A stretch of 64,000 nt of DNA from Zanthoxylum bungeanum (GCA_019454045.1 SKCR01023800.1:1-64000), one strand, 5' to 3'. Positions 1 to 12,664 are shown, counted from the stretch's first letter. Program-made: numbers and translations. Notes: generated by a model from the sequence alone, not told the origin.

Positions 1-68
1 TTATATTTCGGTCTTATTTGTTTTCAAGAGAGCTACTAAATTTGCTTAAATATTATTTTGGATGACAG

Positions 69-3000
69 ACATGATCATCATGGACCTACAGTTGCTGTTA
101 TTGAGTGCCCAAACTCTCATTCATTGAGGTTAGGTATACGTGTTCTTGATGATTTTCCATGTGTGAGCATCCCTGCCAATGCTCGTGATAGTCAATATCA
201 GGTAGAGCAATTGTGGACTAAATGTTGCTCCACATGCATATGTTGTTTATGATATTGTGGTTTAATCTGTGGTGAGATGACAAAACTGTGTTTTGGTAAA
301 AACTCAATTTTTAAATGTTTGGTTAATGATTAAAAAATTGCGATTTTTAATCGTAATTTCTTTTAAAACAAAGTTTTGCAAAAACTAAAATTTTTAGCTT
401 TTACTCACTATCAAATTATTAAAAAAACGCACCAAAATTATTTTTTTAGCATAAAACAAAATTACATATCACCGTTTTTGAACCACCGTCTGTTTACCAT
501 ACTTTTTTAATTGCAATACCAAACAGAGCCTTTATATATGCATCTGGAAAACATATATTTACTGAAATTTTATTCTCTTCACAGGTTCTTGGGTGGCAGC
601 AAAATGCTGCAAAAATTGGAATGCAACGCTGTGCTGCATCATCCCAGTGGTTCCACGAGAGAATTTCCCTTGCGAGATATGCTCATGTAATAATCTTTAT
701 ATTCCCAGTGACAATGGCTATATAAGAATGTGTTTGTTAATATTAATATTTACTAATTTATTTATTTTTTTTCAAAATTTGTTGGGCCAGGTACCATTGG
801 GAAATTTTGAACCCGACTGGCTTATGTTTACAGCAGATGTCTTCTTTTCTAGAGCATTACGGGATCAGCAACAGGTTTTTCTATGAGAATGTTTCATATT
901 ATTTAATCTAATATCTCTAGTTTAAAACTATTGGTACTAATGTGGCTTTAAAATTCTTTGGATAGTTTGATGTGCTAAGATACTGCTTTCTTTTTTTATT
1001 TGGTTGCTGGTTAAAACTACTTTTTAATTTTTTATAAAGCTGGTCTTTTCTGTTCTCCAAGTTTTTAAGGTTTTCTTCTTCTTCTTCTAATATTCTTGTA
1101 ATTCACTCCTTCATAAGAGGTTGAAATTTGATTCTCGCAGATTCTTTGGATATCTGATGATGGTGTTCCAGATTTAGGAGTTACTAGTGAAGAATATGCA
1201 TGTTTTGCTGATGAGGTAAGTTTCGAACATATGTATATATTTGTTTTGGTTATACTTTGTGGTTGGAACTTTTATTTCTCTTTTTTTAGTCCTTGTACTA
1301 GATTGCGCTGTCCCTTGAAATAAAATTTCTTTTTGCTGGTCTGTCAATCTGTTTCATTTTAATTTGAAATCTCGTGTTCTCTTGTAACTTTCTTTGGCGA
1401 GCTTACTAGTTTTTACTTTGAAATAGGTCCATCAACCCGTTCTTACATATCCTGGAGCATATAGAAAAGTTTCTGTGGAGCTGAAGGTTGAGAAATATTC
1501 TTTCCTTATTTTCCTTTCCTTTTTTTTATTTTGGCTCTTTTGGGGGAAGTGGTGGTGGTGTTATACTGGTATTGGTGGTTTGGTTAATTGAGTTGTTGAA
1601 TGGAAGCACCCTTTAATATGTTTTTTTATTTTTGTTTTGACAGATTCATCATTTGTCTGTCAATGCACTTCTCAAAAGCAACCAAGTGAATGAAATGGAA
1701 GGAGGTGGTTTGTTAGGATTTGACCAAGATACGATTCATGGATCTCACAATAACGAACTGTGTGGCTTTGATGAGACTACCTCATCTGCACCTGCATTTC
1801 GTGTTCTGAAACAACTTATCCAGAGGTGCCTAACAGATGCAGTTACTTCTGGAAATGTATTTGCTGATGCCATATTGCAACATTTATATCGTTGGCTGTG
1901 CAGGTTAGAGTTTCTTAACATGTTGCATGCGACCTTCGTTTTTCATTTGCGTGTTTAATTAGAGGTTTCCCTTTTACTTTGCAGCCCCCATTCAAAACTT
2001 CACGATCCAGTACTTCACTGCATTCTTCACAAGGTAAATGTTGTATGGATGCATGAAGTCTACTGTCTTGAAATTTTTTTGATATTTTAAAGAAATTACA
2101 CTTTCTCAGATAGGATCTTTGTTTATTTTCTTGTTTAAACTATTTTCTAATCCCTGGCCTGAAATATTTTTTTTGTTAAGGTTCTTTACTTAAACTTATC
2201 TAATAATTAATTTGCCACATGATTTCATACCTTTAAACATCACTTTCTGATTTTTCATTATTTGTCATAGGTCATGCAAAAGGTGTTTGCATTGTTGTTG
2301 GCTGAATTTCGCAAATTAGGTGCCACAATAATATTTGCAAATTTCTCAAAGGTTATTATAGACACAGGAAAATTCAATCTCTCTGCAGCTAAAGCTTATT
2401 GTGATAGCTTGCTGAAAGCTCTGCAAACTAGGTTGGTCTTATACAACAATTTGTTAGATCTTTTCATTTTTATTCTTTTCTGTAATTTTCTTTTTGGCTG
2501 TTTGTAGAGAACTGTTCGAGTGGATTGAGCTTGAGCCAGTGCACTTCTGGCATTCCTTGCTTTTTATGGATCAGGTTTGATCACTTAGTTCGTCCTTTGA
2601 CCTTTATAATGATTTATTCTCTGCCCTGTAGGGTAGTTATAATCTTCTTATTTAATTTAATTAATTTATTACTCTGATGTTTCACTTGCTGGTGTTTAGT
2701 TTGACAGACAGCTTTTGAACTTTCAAACAATTCTTTCCTCATCCTACAACCCCTCTTTAAAATGAATACAGAATAATTTTTTTTTTTTATAATACCAATG
2801 CAACAAGAATCAGTCATATCTCAATGGCAAGAGACTTAGTGAAGAGTTCATTTTCCTTGTTTTGTTTTCATATTTTGAATACTATCAATTTTTCATATGG
2901 GAGGAATTAAGAGCTGTTCATGTAAAAGTTTAGAAACCAGTGTTGCTTGAAGGAATTTTTCCTGGGGTTTTTAGCTTCTCTTAAACTTTGGGAAGACTTT

Positions 3001-6000
3001 ACTGAGCCTATATGATCGGCTGAATTTTTTGTTTTGTTTTCTTTATTAGGATGTAGTTTATTTTGTTGTTATCTATCTTTACTGGAAATTTGGGTTTCAA
3101 AATTTCACTTGCCTTGATTTACAATTTTTAGGATTAAACATTGAGCGTTGCTTTCTTCACGTCCATAGTTTGCTGAGAGCCTGAGCCTATATGATCGCTG
3201 TTTTTTTTTTTCTGTTTTTTTTTTTATTTTTTTTTTTTATTTTCTTTATTAGGATGTAGTTTATTTTGTTGTTATCTATCTTTACTGGAAATTTGGGTTT
3301 CACAATTTCACTTGCCTTGATTTACAATTTTTAGGATTAAACATTGAGCGTTGCTTTCTTCTTGTTCATAGTTTGCCCTCTAGTATATAATGCATGATGA
3401 AAATTCCTTGAAATTAAATGTTGTACATTCTTCCCATTTGTAAGTAACTGAGAAAGCATTGAAGGTGACATGGGAATAATCTTTTCTTTAATTGAGGAAA
3501 ATTTGTACTTGGAATCCTTGAGCATACAAGGAAATTGAACTAAGAGTTCATCTAACTGCATCATTACTTGAATAATTTTGTTGGAAATGGTGAAACAACA
3601 TATAGGGATTTTTATTTATTCTTTTTTACAAACATATTGGATTGCAATACAATATAATAGAGAAATAAATTTCATCAAATGCTTGAACAAGTATAGTTTT
3701 GAGATATGTTGACTTTTATTAGGAGATGCCAATTTGATCATTAGGTGATTTTGTTTTTGGAAAAAGACTCGGAAGTAAATAATTTGAAACTTCTTTTGCT
3801 CTTCATGGATTGGGCCTGTCTTATTATTATATGGAGATTTGTCCGTACAATAGCCAATAGGCCACTTAATTAACTTTTGAAATATTCTCCCACGCGGGTT
3901 GTTAAAGCTTAAATACGGTCATTGGGCTCTTACGTAAAGTATAAGCTTCCAGGTCAAGTTTTAACTTAACATGGCACCAGAGTGAAGTTGATCAAGTGCT
4001 CTGTTCACATGCACTTATGGTGTTGACTAAATTATGATAAATTATGGGTGTTTGTTTGTTCAATTAGTCAAACCTCTGGAGGTGGTACAACGTAGAAGAG
4101 GTTTGGGGTTCAAACCTTGCTCACATGGGTTCTATGAATGCAAGTTAACCTTTACCACACCTTTTTATGGGTAAAGTCATCAAAGATGATGTCCGATCTG
4201 GGATCGCGAATCATCAGAAGGAAGAATTATCATTCGTCTTGTTTGCAAATATAAGTTCTGTCAATTCAGCTACACATAGACATGTGGGAACTTAACAAGT
4301 TTTAGTTAATTAATGGTTATTTTTCTTTTCCTGTGATAGTACAACTATGGTGGAATCCCTGCTGGAGCTGATGAAAGTTTAAACGAGAACTCACAGGTGG
4401 ATATTGTATCAAGCTGGAATATTGCTGAATACTTGCCCAAGGAAATTCAAGTATGTCATCCTTTCACAGTTTTGTCTCCAACAATAGACGTGCTTGAGTT
4501 TCATACCATTGTTATATTAATGACACGAGCTTTAATCAGTCCATTATTTACAATGTTTCTATATGAATTTTGCGTGGGTATCATCTTCTTTCTTCACCCC
4601 CACCCCCCTTTTCAATAACCTTTTGGGTTTTTTGCAGGATCATTTTGTTTTAGTTGTCTCTGAGTTTATGTATATTCCTTGGAAGCATGCACAAAAGCAA
4701 GCAGCAAGTAGAGCATCTTTGCAGGAGGGCAGCTCATGCACTCCTTCAATCACTGTCGCAGCTGCAGAGACCTTTGAGTCACACATAGTCCAATATCTTA
4801 AAGGGGAGGTATAAATAAGGGTTCCAGTAGCTAAAAGTTGCACGACTTTTTGGTGCCTAAATTCTTTTGTTCTAAATTTGATTGATCTGAATTTTGAATA
4901 TGCTGTACAGATCAGCTCTTATTTCACTGGAAAACTGCTAGGAATTGTTCGTGATGCTATTCATCATATGAAGAGAATGAACAATGATCAACATAACTCA
5001 CCTGGTATTACGCAACTTGGTGCCCACATCCACAAAGTTGATGCTCCATTGGAGTTTATTAAGCACGTCTGTGCTGTTTTTGCTCTCGACCAAAATGTTC
5101 AGCATGATGTTCTGGTAATATTTGCTTACCATTTACACAGATACATGGTACAACCTCCTAGTCATTAAATAACTATTTTCACATAAGCAAAGAAATTCTA
5201 TGGATAGGTTTTTTATCCAGTAATTTGTGTGTTACTTGTTCTCTTTGTTTTCTTATTATTCCAATCATATCAGATCTTTTATATCTCTTTGTCAAACTCT
5301 TTTTCAGGGTATATTCTCCTCTGTAGAGGAGATTTAACCGGTTATCTAGCTTATAACTCTTTAAGAGTTACTCTGAAGTCTGTCATCTTTGAATCCATGA
5401 GTACTTTTATAAATTCTCATCATGTGTGAAATTTGTTCTCTATCTACATATTTACGTATACACCCAATTTATGGTAACTGACACTGCCGTGGGGCCTAAT
5501 CGGCCACTTTAACTGTACCCCATGAGGCGCTACATAACTATGTTGTTAAAGGTGCCACTTAGAGCATCTCCAAAAAACTCTTCAAATATTATTTAGTTAC
5601 TAAATTGAAGAGCCACATCATCAAAATTGTTTCCAAAAGAAACAACAATTGAGATTTTTCAAATTGGATTTTACTTCTCACTCTTCAATATTGAAGAGAG
5701 ACTTATATCTTTTCAAATATTATTATACAATATTTTATCTCTCTTTACTTTATTGTAGTGATGGTGGTTGGATTTACTAATAACTATTTATATATTAAAA
5801 TAATATAAATAAAGTAAATATCATTTAATTTGATTTAAATAATATAAATTTATTTACATAATCTCTCTTCTATTAATATAATATAAATTTTTATATACAT
5901 CATCATCATTACTTATAATTATTTATATATAAAAATCATATAACTAAAGTAGGCCCATTCAATTTGATTAAAATAATATAACATTAATTTTATTTGAAGA

Positions 6001-7552
6001 GACTTTTGGAAAATAGTTTATTTTTCCACTATTCAATTTGCTAAATAGGTAATCAAATAGGTATTTGAAGAGTGAAATTAGAAGAGGCTTTTGGACTTGC
6101 TCTTAGAATAGCTGTTTAGATGGCTATAGCAGCACTTAGGTATTTTAAGTTGTGACTTTTTTATATATTGAATAAAATTTTGCATGTTTGTCGTTTGATT
6201 AGTCAACCGGCCATTTGATTGGTCGAAGGCCGCACCTTTGGCAGCATAGCTACACAATTGTGCCATGTGGGCATGTGTGCTTCTTACAGGGTTCTCGTGT
6301 GCCATTTTGAAACTATAGTTTATGAAATTATGGACTTCCATGATTTTTGTGGAGGACCTATGTTGATTTGTTAATTAATTTGAGTAAAAGCATCTTGTTT
6401 TCTATTTGTTTCAGGTTTTTCGTTTATAACAGTCAATTGTATTTTTTTTGTGAATCAACTCTTCAACAAGTCTGCTTGAGCTTCACAACCTTATTGCTGT
6501 GTTTTACTGGGCTTACAGGTGATGAGAAAGAATCTGTTGAAATATGTTCGTGTCAGGGAGTTTGCTCCAGAGGCTGAGTTTCGTGATCCCTGCCCTTCTT
6601 TTATCTTACCAAACGTGATTTGCAGGTTTGGCAACCGTATCCATATATCTGACCGAGCAGAAAGATTTGATACTTATAATAATTCTTTATAAGAACTTTA
6701 TTATAATGTTCTTGGGATGGTAGCTATCGTTTTCTGTTTTAACAATATTTTAATCACCTGTTGGATGTAATTGAGACATTTCCCCTTCAAATTGACCCAC
6801 GCTATGGCTAGTGCCAATTGCATGAGTTTAGATTTTGAGTGGAATGTTGTTGGTTAGTAATTGTTCAGATAGAATATCTATTTATTACATCCGATGATTA
6901 GGAATATCATTTTTTTTTATAGGAAATAAAAGAAACTTGTATTAAAAAGAAGGGATACACGAAAAGGTAAACAAGAAGTCCATAAAAGATCACAAAAATG
7001 ATCTAAAGAATTGTATATCATCTTGGAATTTCTTATTAACAGAGGCACAATTTGGATCTTGAGAAATCATTACAAAGTAATGAAACTGATATTTTCTTCA
7101 CTTGTTTTCAAGGCCTTTGATCCAAATATCAGGTTTATCAATTTTTTTTTTTTTTGAAAACTTATGCTGATGCCCAGTTATGTTTTGGCAGCTACTGCAA
7201 CGACTGTCGAGACTTGGACCTGTGCCGTGACTTGGCTTTACTGGCGCAGGACTGGCGCTGTGCCATGCCACAGTGTGGCCAGCCTTATGACCGTGAGATT
7301 ATGGAGAATGCTCTTCTTCAAATTGTTCGCCAGAGAGAACGGCTCTACCATCTGCAGGATCTGGTATGTGTCAGGTGCAACCAGGTGAAAGCTGCACATT
7401 TAGCTGAACAATGTGCATGTGCTGGCTCATTTAGGTGCAAGGAAGATGTGTCTAATTTCCGCAGCAAAATGCAGATTTTCCTAAACATAGCTATACAACA
7501 GGGGTTTCAACTCCTCCAAGAATGCACCTCATGGATTATAGAAGTTCAGTAG
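69..7552 (+). CDS. POL2: DNA polymerase epsilon catalytic subunit A, C-terminal part (5' end outside window)
   Basis: C-terminal 647 residues of the leading-strand replicative polymerase of the nucleus. Exons in frame with GT-AG introns: 69-201, 585-686, 791-874, 1141-1215, 1427-1486, 1644-1903, 1985-2033, 2271-2431, 2508-2574, 4340-4450, 4638-4808, 4911-5114, 6519-6625, 7192-7552 (TAG stop). The peptides match the inactive second exo-pol half of POL2, for example GNFEPDWLMFTADVFFSRAL and EFRKLGATIIFANFSK. The last two exons hold the two cysteine modules: CysA (several CxxC, then CAMPQC) and CysB (C-x2-C-x11-C-x-C, 7365-7425). In this family they bind zinc and dock the B subunit. No stop or frameshift is seen, so the gene looks intact here. 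The catalytic half lies upstream of the window. Whether the true symbol is POL2A or POL2B cannot be told. Splice sites are inferred from frame continuity and family similarity, not from transcripts. Confidence 0.95.
3003..3375 (+). repeat. Local tandem duplication inside a POL2 intron
   Basis: The 1.77-kb intron between exons 2508-2574 and 4340-4450 contains two nearly identical blocks, 3003-3173 and 3182-3375. Both start with TGAGCCTATATGATCG, and both contain the same stretch from CTTTATTAGGATGTAG to CATAGTTTGC. The second copy is longer because of expanded T tracts at 3201-3239. The few differences outside the T tracts suggest a fairly recent duplication. No coding meaning is seen. The rest of this intron (3376-4339) is AT-rich without a gene. 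Confidence 0.85.
5562..6102. mobile_element. MITE of PIF/Harbinger type in a POL2 intron
   Basis: The 541-bp AT-rich element has imperfect terminal inverted repeats. The left end reads GAGCATCTCCAAAAAACTC; the reverse complement of the right end reads GAGCAAGTCCAAAAGCCTC. It is flanked on both sides by TTA (5559-5561 and 6103-6105), the target duplication typical of PIF/Harbinger elements. Extra GAAGAG/CTCTTC words lie close to both ends. There is no coding capacity, so it would have moved with a transposase supplied in trans. It lies in the 1.4-kb intron between exons 4911-5114 and 6519-6625, and the splice sites are untouched. Confidence 0.85.
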
Positions 7553-7858
7553 CCTTTGGTTCTTTACATTCATCTGACTACCTATTGCGAATCTCCTTTA
7601 CTGAGACCTGTGACCATAGATGATGGTAAGAATGTCAGACTGAAGACTTAGATGGGGGACCATGACAAACACACACAGAAGCGGCAGTAAGCCTCGGAGC
7701 TGGATGGTTACCAAGGGGAGTGTGGTGGCAGGTCAAGGTTACTTGCTCCGTCATGACAAGGTACTCACATTCCATTCACATTCACTGGTTGTGGCAGAAA
7801 AGAAGAGGTGACCGACTGCCTGAGGATTATGCTTATGATGCAATCGCTTATAAGCTAT

Positions 7859-7893
<35 letters not shown>

Positions 7894-8523
7894 TTGTCTA
7901 CTTCACAAAACCCTCAGTATATTGTATATGGTTCTAGTCAAATTATATCATTTGATTGTATATTGTTCCTGAAATGTACCGACGGGGTTAATGGCAAGTG
8001 TGAAAAATTGAAACAAATCACAAATGGGACTTGTATGTTAAAATCTCGAGACTTGCAGTGTTTTTTATTTTACTTCAAACAGCAGGGACTGCAGTGTAAT
8101 TGAACAAGTAAAAGTCAAAGTAAGGGCAACATAGTTTGTTCCGAGTTTAATATTAATCTGTACATACGAATATGTTCTTTGAACTTGTAAAATTTACTAG
8201 CAAAATCTTGGAAGTAAAAAATAAATAATCAATAATCAATTTTGAAATCAATAAAAGTTCATGTTTATCGGAACCTGTGTTTCTGTTTTTATTCTAAAAG
8301 AAGTATGTTCTTGATGAATAATAATACATTTTGCTTTTGTGAAAGTTGAAAACCACAAGATTAACATACCAAACAAATGGTTAATCGTAAGTGCAAGTAC
8401 AAAGAGATTGAAACATGATGCAAAGCCAGTATCCTGTATACTGAATGCTTCAGTTTATCTTCTTGTTGCAGGCTGTTGGTATTGTTTATCCAAAATAGAT
8501 GCCATAGAATGCAGCAACTATCT
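7553..8523. other. Convergent 3' flanks between POL2 and the CHCH gene
   Basis: This stretch holds the 3' UTR of POL2 and, on the other strand, that of the CHCH gene. Polyadenylation-like AATAAA words occur near 8217-8260 on the plus strand. The two transcripts may come very close or overlap. The only other landmark is the CAT microsatellite at 7861-7893. No further gene is supported. Confidence 0.6.
7861..7893 (+). repeat. (CAT)11 microsatellite
   Basis: Eleven perfect CAT triplets lie about 310 bp downstream of the POL2 stop codon. In one frame they would read as polyhistidine, but the surrounding reading frame resembles no protein and lies in the 3' flank. Confidence 0.95.
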
Positions 8524-10169
8524 TCACCAAAAGAACCATTTCTTTGTAGTTGAAGCTTTTGCCGGTTCATCCTTTATCCTGTTATCAATTCCCTGCTTTA
8601 ATGACTCCAACCTTTGCCTGCATAAAATAAAAAACGCGCAATTTTTACAATGGTACTGAGGTCGAGTTATGGATGATTAGAACCTAAGAATTAAACTGAG
8701 CTGTTTTGTAACTCATTTCTAGGGTAGGTTCTATTATCGAAAAGCACAAAGAAGAAATAGGAGCTAATTAAACAAATATGAGTTGCATGCAGCTACAGAA
8801 ATGTAAAAAATGTATAGCGAACATTACTTTGTATCAGTAAGATGACCATGTAAACTCCATCTTTGTCGAAATCCTGCGATTCCTTCAATTCCACTAGCGA
8901 GAATCAAACGCCTACAAATGGTCACAGGAAAAGATAGGAGTCATTTCTGGAGGTGAATTGTAGTTAGACCATCATTAACGTAACTTTGATGAGCCAAGGA
9001 ATGACCTCTCCAACGATGTGACTTCTGATTCAAGCTGAGTAGCTCTTTCCTTTGCTTGGTCTAAAGGCATTGATAATCCCAATTTGCACTCACTATCTTG
9101 AAGTCGTTGCCGCAGTTCCTTATCCTGCAATAAATTGAGCAAAAGATATTGAACCATCAATTTCTAATACAGAAATATGAGAAAAGAAACACAAACAAAG
9201 CAGATAAAAAAAAACACTTAAAATATCTAACCCTCTTTTCAGAACATTCTCGATACAAAGCAATCTCTTCTTGACAGAATGGCTCAATATCATTGACTTG
9301 CAAGCCTACAACATAAAAAAAGTATCACTTTCACAAAAGTATTTTTTTTTTAAAACTTAAGAAAACTGAATGTTGAAGCCCCTGAGGAGTTAACAGTACA
9401 ACTCATTCACTTTGGCTATATGACCAATAGATTCCATTAACACACATTGAAATCAGTCATAGTATCTTGCAGTCACTGAAAACTCATGGTAAATTGTTCA
9501 CGTTCTGCATAAAATTTTCAAAAACTAATTATTACAAATAGTGTATTCGGGCCAAATAGAAAAGGACATTTTCCCCCAATTTTCCTTTAATTACAAAATG
9601 AAGCAGTACAGTTTTAACCACTATAAAAAATGATTCTCTCCCAGCGCAAGTAAACATATTATTATTTGAAAGCTCTCTAAAAAACAACAAAAATGAGGGA
9701 CTTACACAAGAATAGATTCCTTAAAATCCCATCACATAAATCAACACCTTCAAGCACATGAGAAGCAATTTCTGGTGGGATGAGAGGAGACGGGGGGCCC
9801 ATCATTAGATCATCACCTACCAGTATAGTTTCCTCCATGGTTGGCTGTGAATCAACTGAAGTCCACAAAAGCAACAACAAAATCATAAATGCAGTTACAT
9901 TTTAAATGTAGATTGCAGTTGTAATGCGCACAAGGACGGACACAGGAAATATAGATTAGGCATCAACTTCCAGGCATCTGGTGCATTTTACTTTGTGACT
10001 GTTCAGTTACCATTTGGAAACTAGTTTCTTATAAAGGTAATTCATACTTTGAAACGCAATAAAAGCACCGGTAGATCATCCCATGTACTGAAGTCCAATA
10101 CAATGAACAAGAATTTTTTTTCCATTGTAAAAATAGAAGAAGGGGAAGTAGCTTCCACATACCATCCAT
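8524..10169 (-). CDS. Small twin CX9C (CHCH-type) protein, 175 residues, six exons
   Basis: Coding exons in transcription order: 10169-10163 (only ATGGATG), 9855-9706, 9305-9232, 9124-9006, 8911-8828, 8617-8524 (TGA stop). They sum to 528 bases in one open frame with GT-AG introns. Cysteines fall at residues 43, 53, 63 and 73, giving C-x9-C-x9-C-x9-C, the twin CX9C helical-hairpin signature. The segment 62-73 reads FCQEEIALYREC. In the family, such proteins are oxidised by Mia40 in the mitochondrial intermembrane space; that location is inferred here. After the CHCH region comes a charged helical stretch (about 75-160), probably coiled coil, ending in KKWFFW. A 5' UTR intron acceptor at 10218-10219 puts the first visible UTR exon at 10163-10217. 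I recognise it as a conserved plant protein of unknown function. A longer start in the 9677-9886 open frame is rejected because it would read through an intron. Confidence 0.85.
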
Positions 10170-10217
10170 GATTGCTTCTGCTTAAATTCTTTACCGTGAA
10201 TTAATGAAACGCTAAAT

Positions 10218-10583
10218 CTGCAATAAACAAAGTAGAAGAATAAGAATGAATGAACTGCAACATCGCATCAAAACAAGTTTAAAATAAGAGATACCCAGAT
10301 ATTCACTTATAGAACACTGAAGAAAAAGTAAATACGAAAAGCGTTTTGATTGAGCAAAATTAAAAATGTTTTTGGTTGAGGTATTTCATCAAACATGTTG
10401 AAGGCATCGTTAAATTTGCTCTTTTACAGGCTCAATGGAATTTTTTATTTTTTTAACCAACGTTCTTAATGTAGATAAAAGCAAATGAAAGGTATTGTAC
10501 ATGCTTGCAGAACTTTTATAGAAAATACTAGTGGTAAGACACTAAAATCATGTAGCAAGACTGCAAGAGCTATCCCTCAATAT
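10218..10583. other. Upstream flank of the CHCH gene
   Basis: AT-rich sequence between the visible 5' UTR exon of the minus-strand gene and the first hAT insertion. It should include the promoter or a further UTR exon. No TATA element or other gene can be assigned with confidence. Confidence 0.4.
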
Positions 10584-11260
10584 TACGGATGGCGACGGGG
10601 TCCCAGGAGACCTCCTCATTTGGAAAAGAGATCATTGATGAAAGGGTCGGGAATAATTTAATATCTGTTTATTATTCGGAGAATAGATGAAAATTATGTA
10701 AAATTATATCCACTCCATATTACTATTTTAAGTTTTTATTTATTTTCAAAATTTTCAATAAATATATTTAAATTACTATTTATAATTTTATATAGATGTA
10801 AATAAAAGGTATATTAATATTTATAAAAATAGATAAATTATAGATAATATAATGATTTAAATGAAATAATTGTAATGAGAGGTCCATCTTTTTAGTAAGT
10901 TACGGACCAAACAAAAAGACAGAAAACATTAATTTCAATCTTTTTAGTGAGGTCCATCCTTTATAATATAGATTTATGTAATAATTATTATCAATTTTTT
11001 TGAATATGTATGTTTTATTTTTTCTATAATGTAATAGTACTGTCAATATATTTTTAAATGTCTTCAATTATTTAAGAAAAAATTATATGTTATTCATGGT
11101 TTAAGAGTTGTCGGGGATCCCTTTTGTTATTTGGTGATCCCCATTTTCTCCCTTTAAACAATTACGAGGAGACAGTGAGGGAACGATGACATATGAAGAT
11201 TGTTAGGAATAGATATGAAGATGGCGATCTCATTCCATCGCCTCCCCATTAGCATCCCTA
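10584..11260. mobile_element. Non-autonomous hAT-type element
   Basis: The 677-bp AT-rich element lacks coding capacity. Its left end begins TACGGATGGCGACGGGG and the reverse complement of its right end begins TAGGGATGCTAATGGGG. The flanks are CTCAATAT (10576-10583) and CTGAATAT (11261-11268), an 8-bp target duplication with one mismatch. An 8-bp duplication with short TIRs starting TA is the hAT pattern. Internal G-rich words (GGGGATCC near 11115, GGTGATCCCC near 11132) are part of the element. Confidence 0.7.
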
Positions 11261-11268
11261 CTGAATAT

Positions 11269-11573
11269 ATATTCTAATTAAGTTAGTTATAGAACACACT
11301 TTTAACTCTCTATGATTATTATTATTATTATTAGTTTTATATTATATTACAATCATAAATTTGTAACGTCGAAAATACATGCATATTCTAAAGGACGGTT
11401 TAGGCAGCGGTCTAAATGTTAGACGACGCCATATTGTCTTGAGTTTTCGAAAAATGACTATATAAGCGGATGTCGTAGGGAAAAATCGGATCTATGGCAC
11501 ATAATAGCTTGGATTGACTAGTGGATACTGGAAATTGAGTGGCCGACAAATTCTGTATCAAAAAATGGGGAGC
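11269..11573. other. Spacer between two hAT insertions
   Basis: No gene or repeat is recognised. It includes a short ATT triplet run near 11316-11330. The sequence is less AT-rich from about 11390. Confidence 0.4.
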
Positions 11574-11581
11574 GTTCCGAT

Positions 11582-12214
11582 TAGAGGTGTTCTCGGGTCG
11601 GGTCGGGTCGGGTTTTCATATTTTTTATATGACCCGATCGGGTCGGGTCAGTCGGGTCTTCTGATCCGAAACTCGAAATTTCAGAAGGTGACCTGCGCAG
11701 GTCGGGTCAAAAAACGGTGGGTCGGGTCAACATAATATGCAGTAAATATAATATATATAATTTTATTGGTACAAATTTTACAATATAAGCGTGTAGCTGA
11801 GATGGAAAAGTATTAAATTAGTTTGTAACTTGTCACAAGTTCGATTCGATTCTGATCAGTAGCGTTTTATTTTTTGATTTCTTCTTTTAAAAAAAAGAAA
11901 GAAAAACAAATTCCAGAATTACTACAATTAAGAAACGAACCTGAGACCTTATACAGATTTATTAAATAATTTGCCATTTCAACTACACTCGTTTGTTGTC
12001 AAAATCGTCTCATTAAAACTATATATATCAGTTACATCGGGTCGGGTCGGGTCAGACCCAAATTTTCTGACCTAAACCCGTAACCCGACCCAAAAATTTC
12101 GGGTCGGGTCCAAATTAACCCGAAATTAAATTTAAAAAATCATAAACCCGACCGGGTCGGGTTGGCCTGGGTCGGGTCGGGTGGTGAGTCGACCCGACCC
12201 GATGAACACCCCTA
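11582..12214. mobile_element. Non-autonomous hAT-type element with GGGTC-rich ends
   Basis: The 633-bp element is flanked by a perfect 8-bp target duplication GTTCCGAT (11574-11581 and 12215-12222). The left end reads TAGAGGTGTTCTCGGGTCGG; the reverse complement of the right end reads TAGGGGTGTTCATCGGGTCG. Both ends carry many CGGGT/ACCCG pentamers in inverted orientation, which look like subterminal transposase-binding repeats. The middle (about 11740-11995) is AT-rich and non-coding. Confidence 0.85.
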
Positions 12215-12222
12215 GTTCCGAT

Positions 12223-12664
12223 CAATGGCTGCTAGAAGCGGCGCATGTAAAAGTCACGATACCCGCCGTTGGTGCCGCCGACAAAGGCTGTTGGAAACTT
12301 TAAAACCCTAACCCTAATTAAGCTCAAATTTCCAAATCCTAATCCTAATTAACGTTATTTTTTCATGAATTAACCTAAATTGACTTTAATTTAACAATTC
12401 CTAAGTATAATAAACCAATTAAACTTAAATTTTTAAACATAATCAAAAAAATTTGAATAAAAAATAACATTGTCTAACTCCGTCTAATCCATCCGTTTTA
12501 ATGCAGCCTAAAAGGTGCTTGACCTTTTTTTAAAACCATGAATATACGTTTATAAAATTTGGAAAGAGCCCTATAAAGCAATATAAGGGAAGAAATCTAT
12601 CACTTTTCAAATAGAATGAGTCCTATGGAACTTGAACTCACAGCTTCAATGTTGAGGGTGTCAC
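12223..12664. other. Spacer with a telo-box-like word
   Basis: No gene is recognised. AAACCCTAACCCTAA occurs at about 12302-12316. This is two telomere-type units, common in plant promoters and as chance remnants. The rest is AT-rich. Confidence 0.4.

Noticed and set aside
4075..4200. Possible SINE with an RNA polymerase III B box (GGTTCAAACC at 4107)
   Set aside because: No convincing A box at the right distance, no poly-A or T tail and no flanking duplication could be found. A single B-box word is weak evidence.
7720..8103. Open frame with an 11-histidine run downstream of POL2
   Set aside because: The histidines come from the CAT microsatellite. The frame resembles no protein and lies in the 3' flank after the POL2 stop.
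9677..9886. Alternative start of the CHCH protein with a signal-like MILLLLLWTSV
   Set aside because: This reads through an intron. The splice acceptor at 9856-9857 joined to ATGGATG at 10163-10169 gives a continuous frame.
12300..12320. Interstitial telomere repeat
   Set aside because: Only about two AAACCCT units. This is a common telo-box word rather than a telomeric tract.
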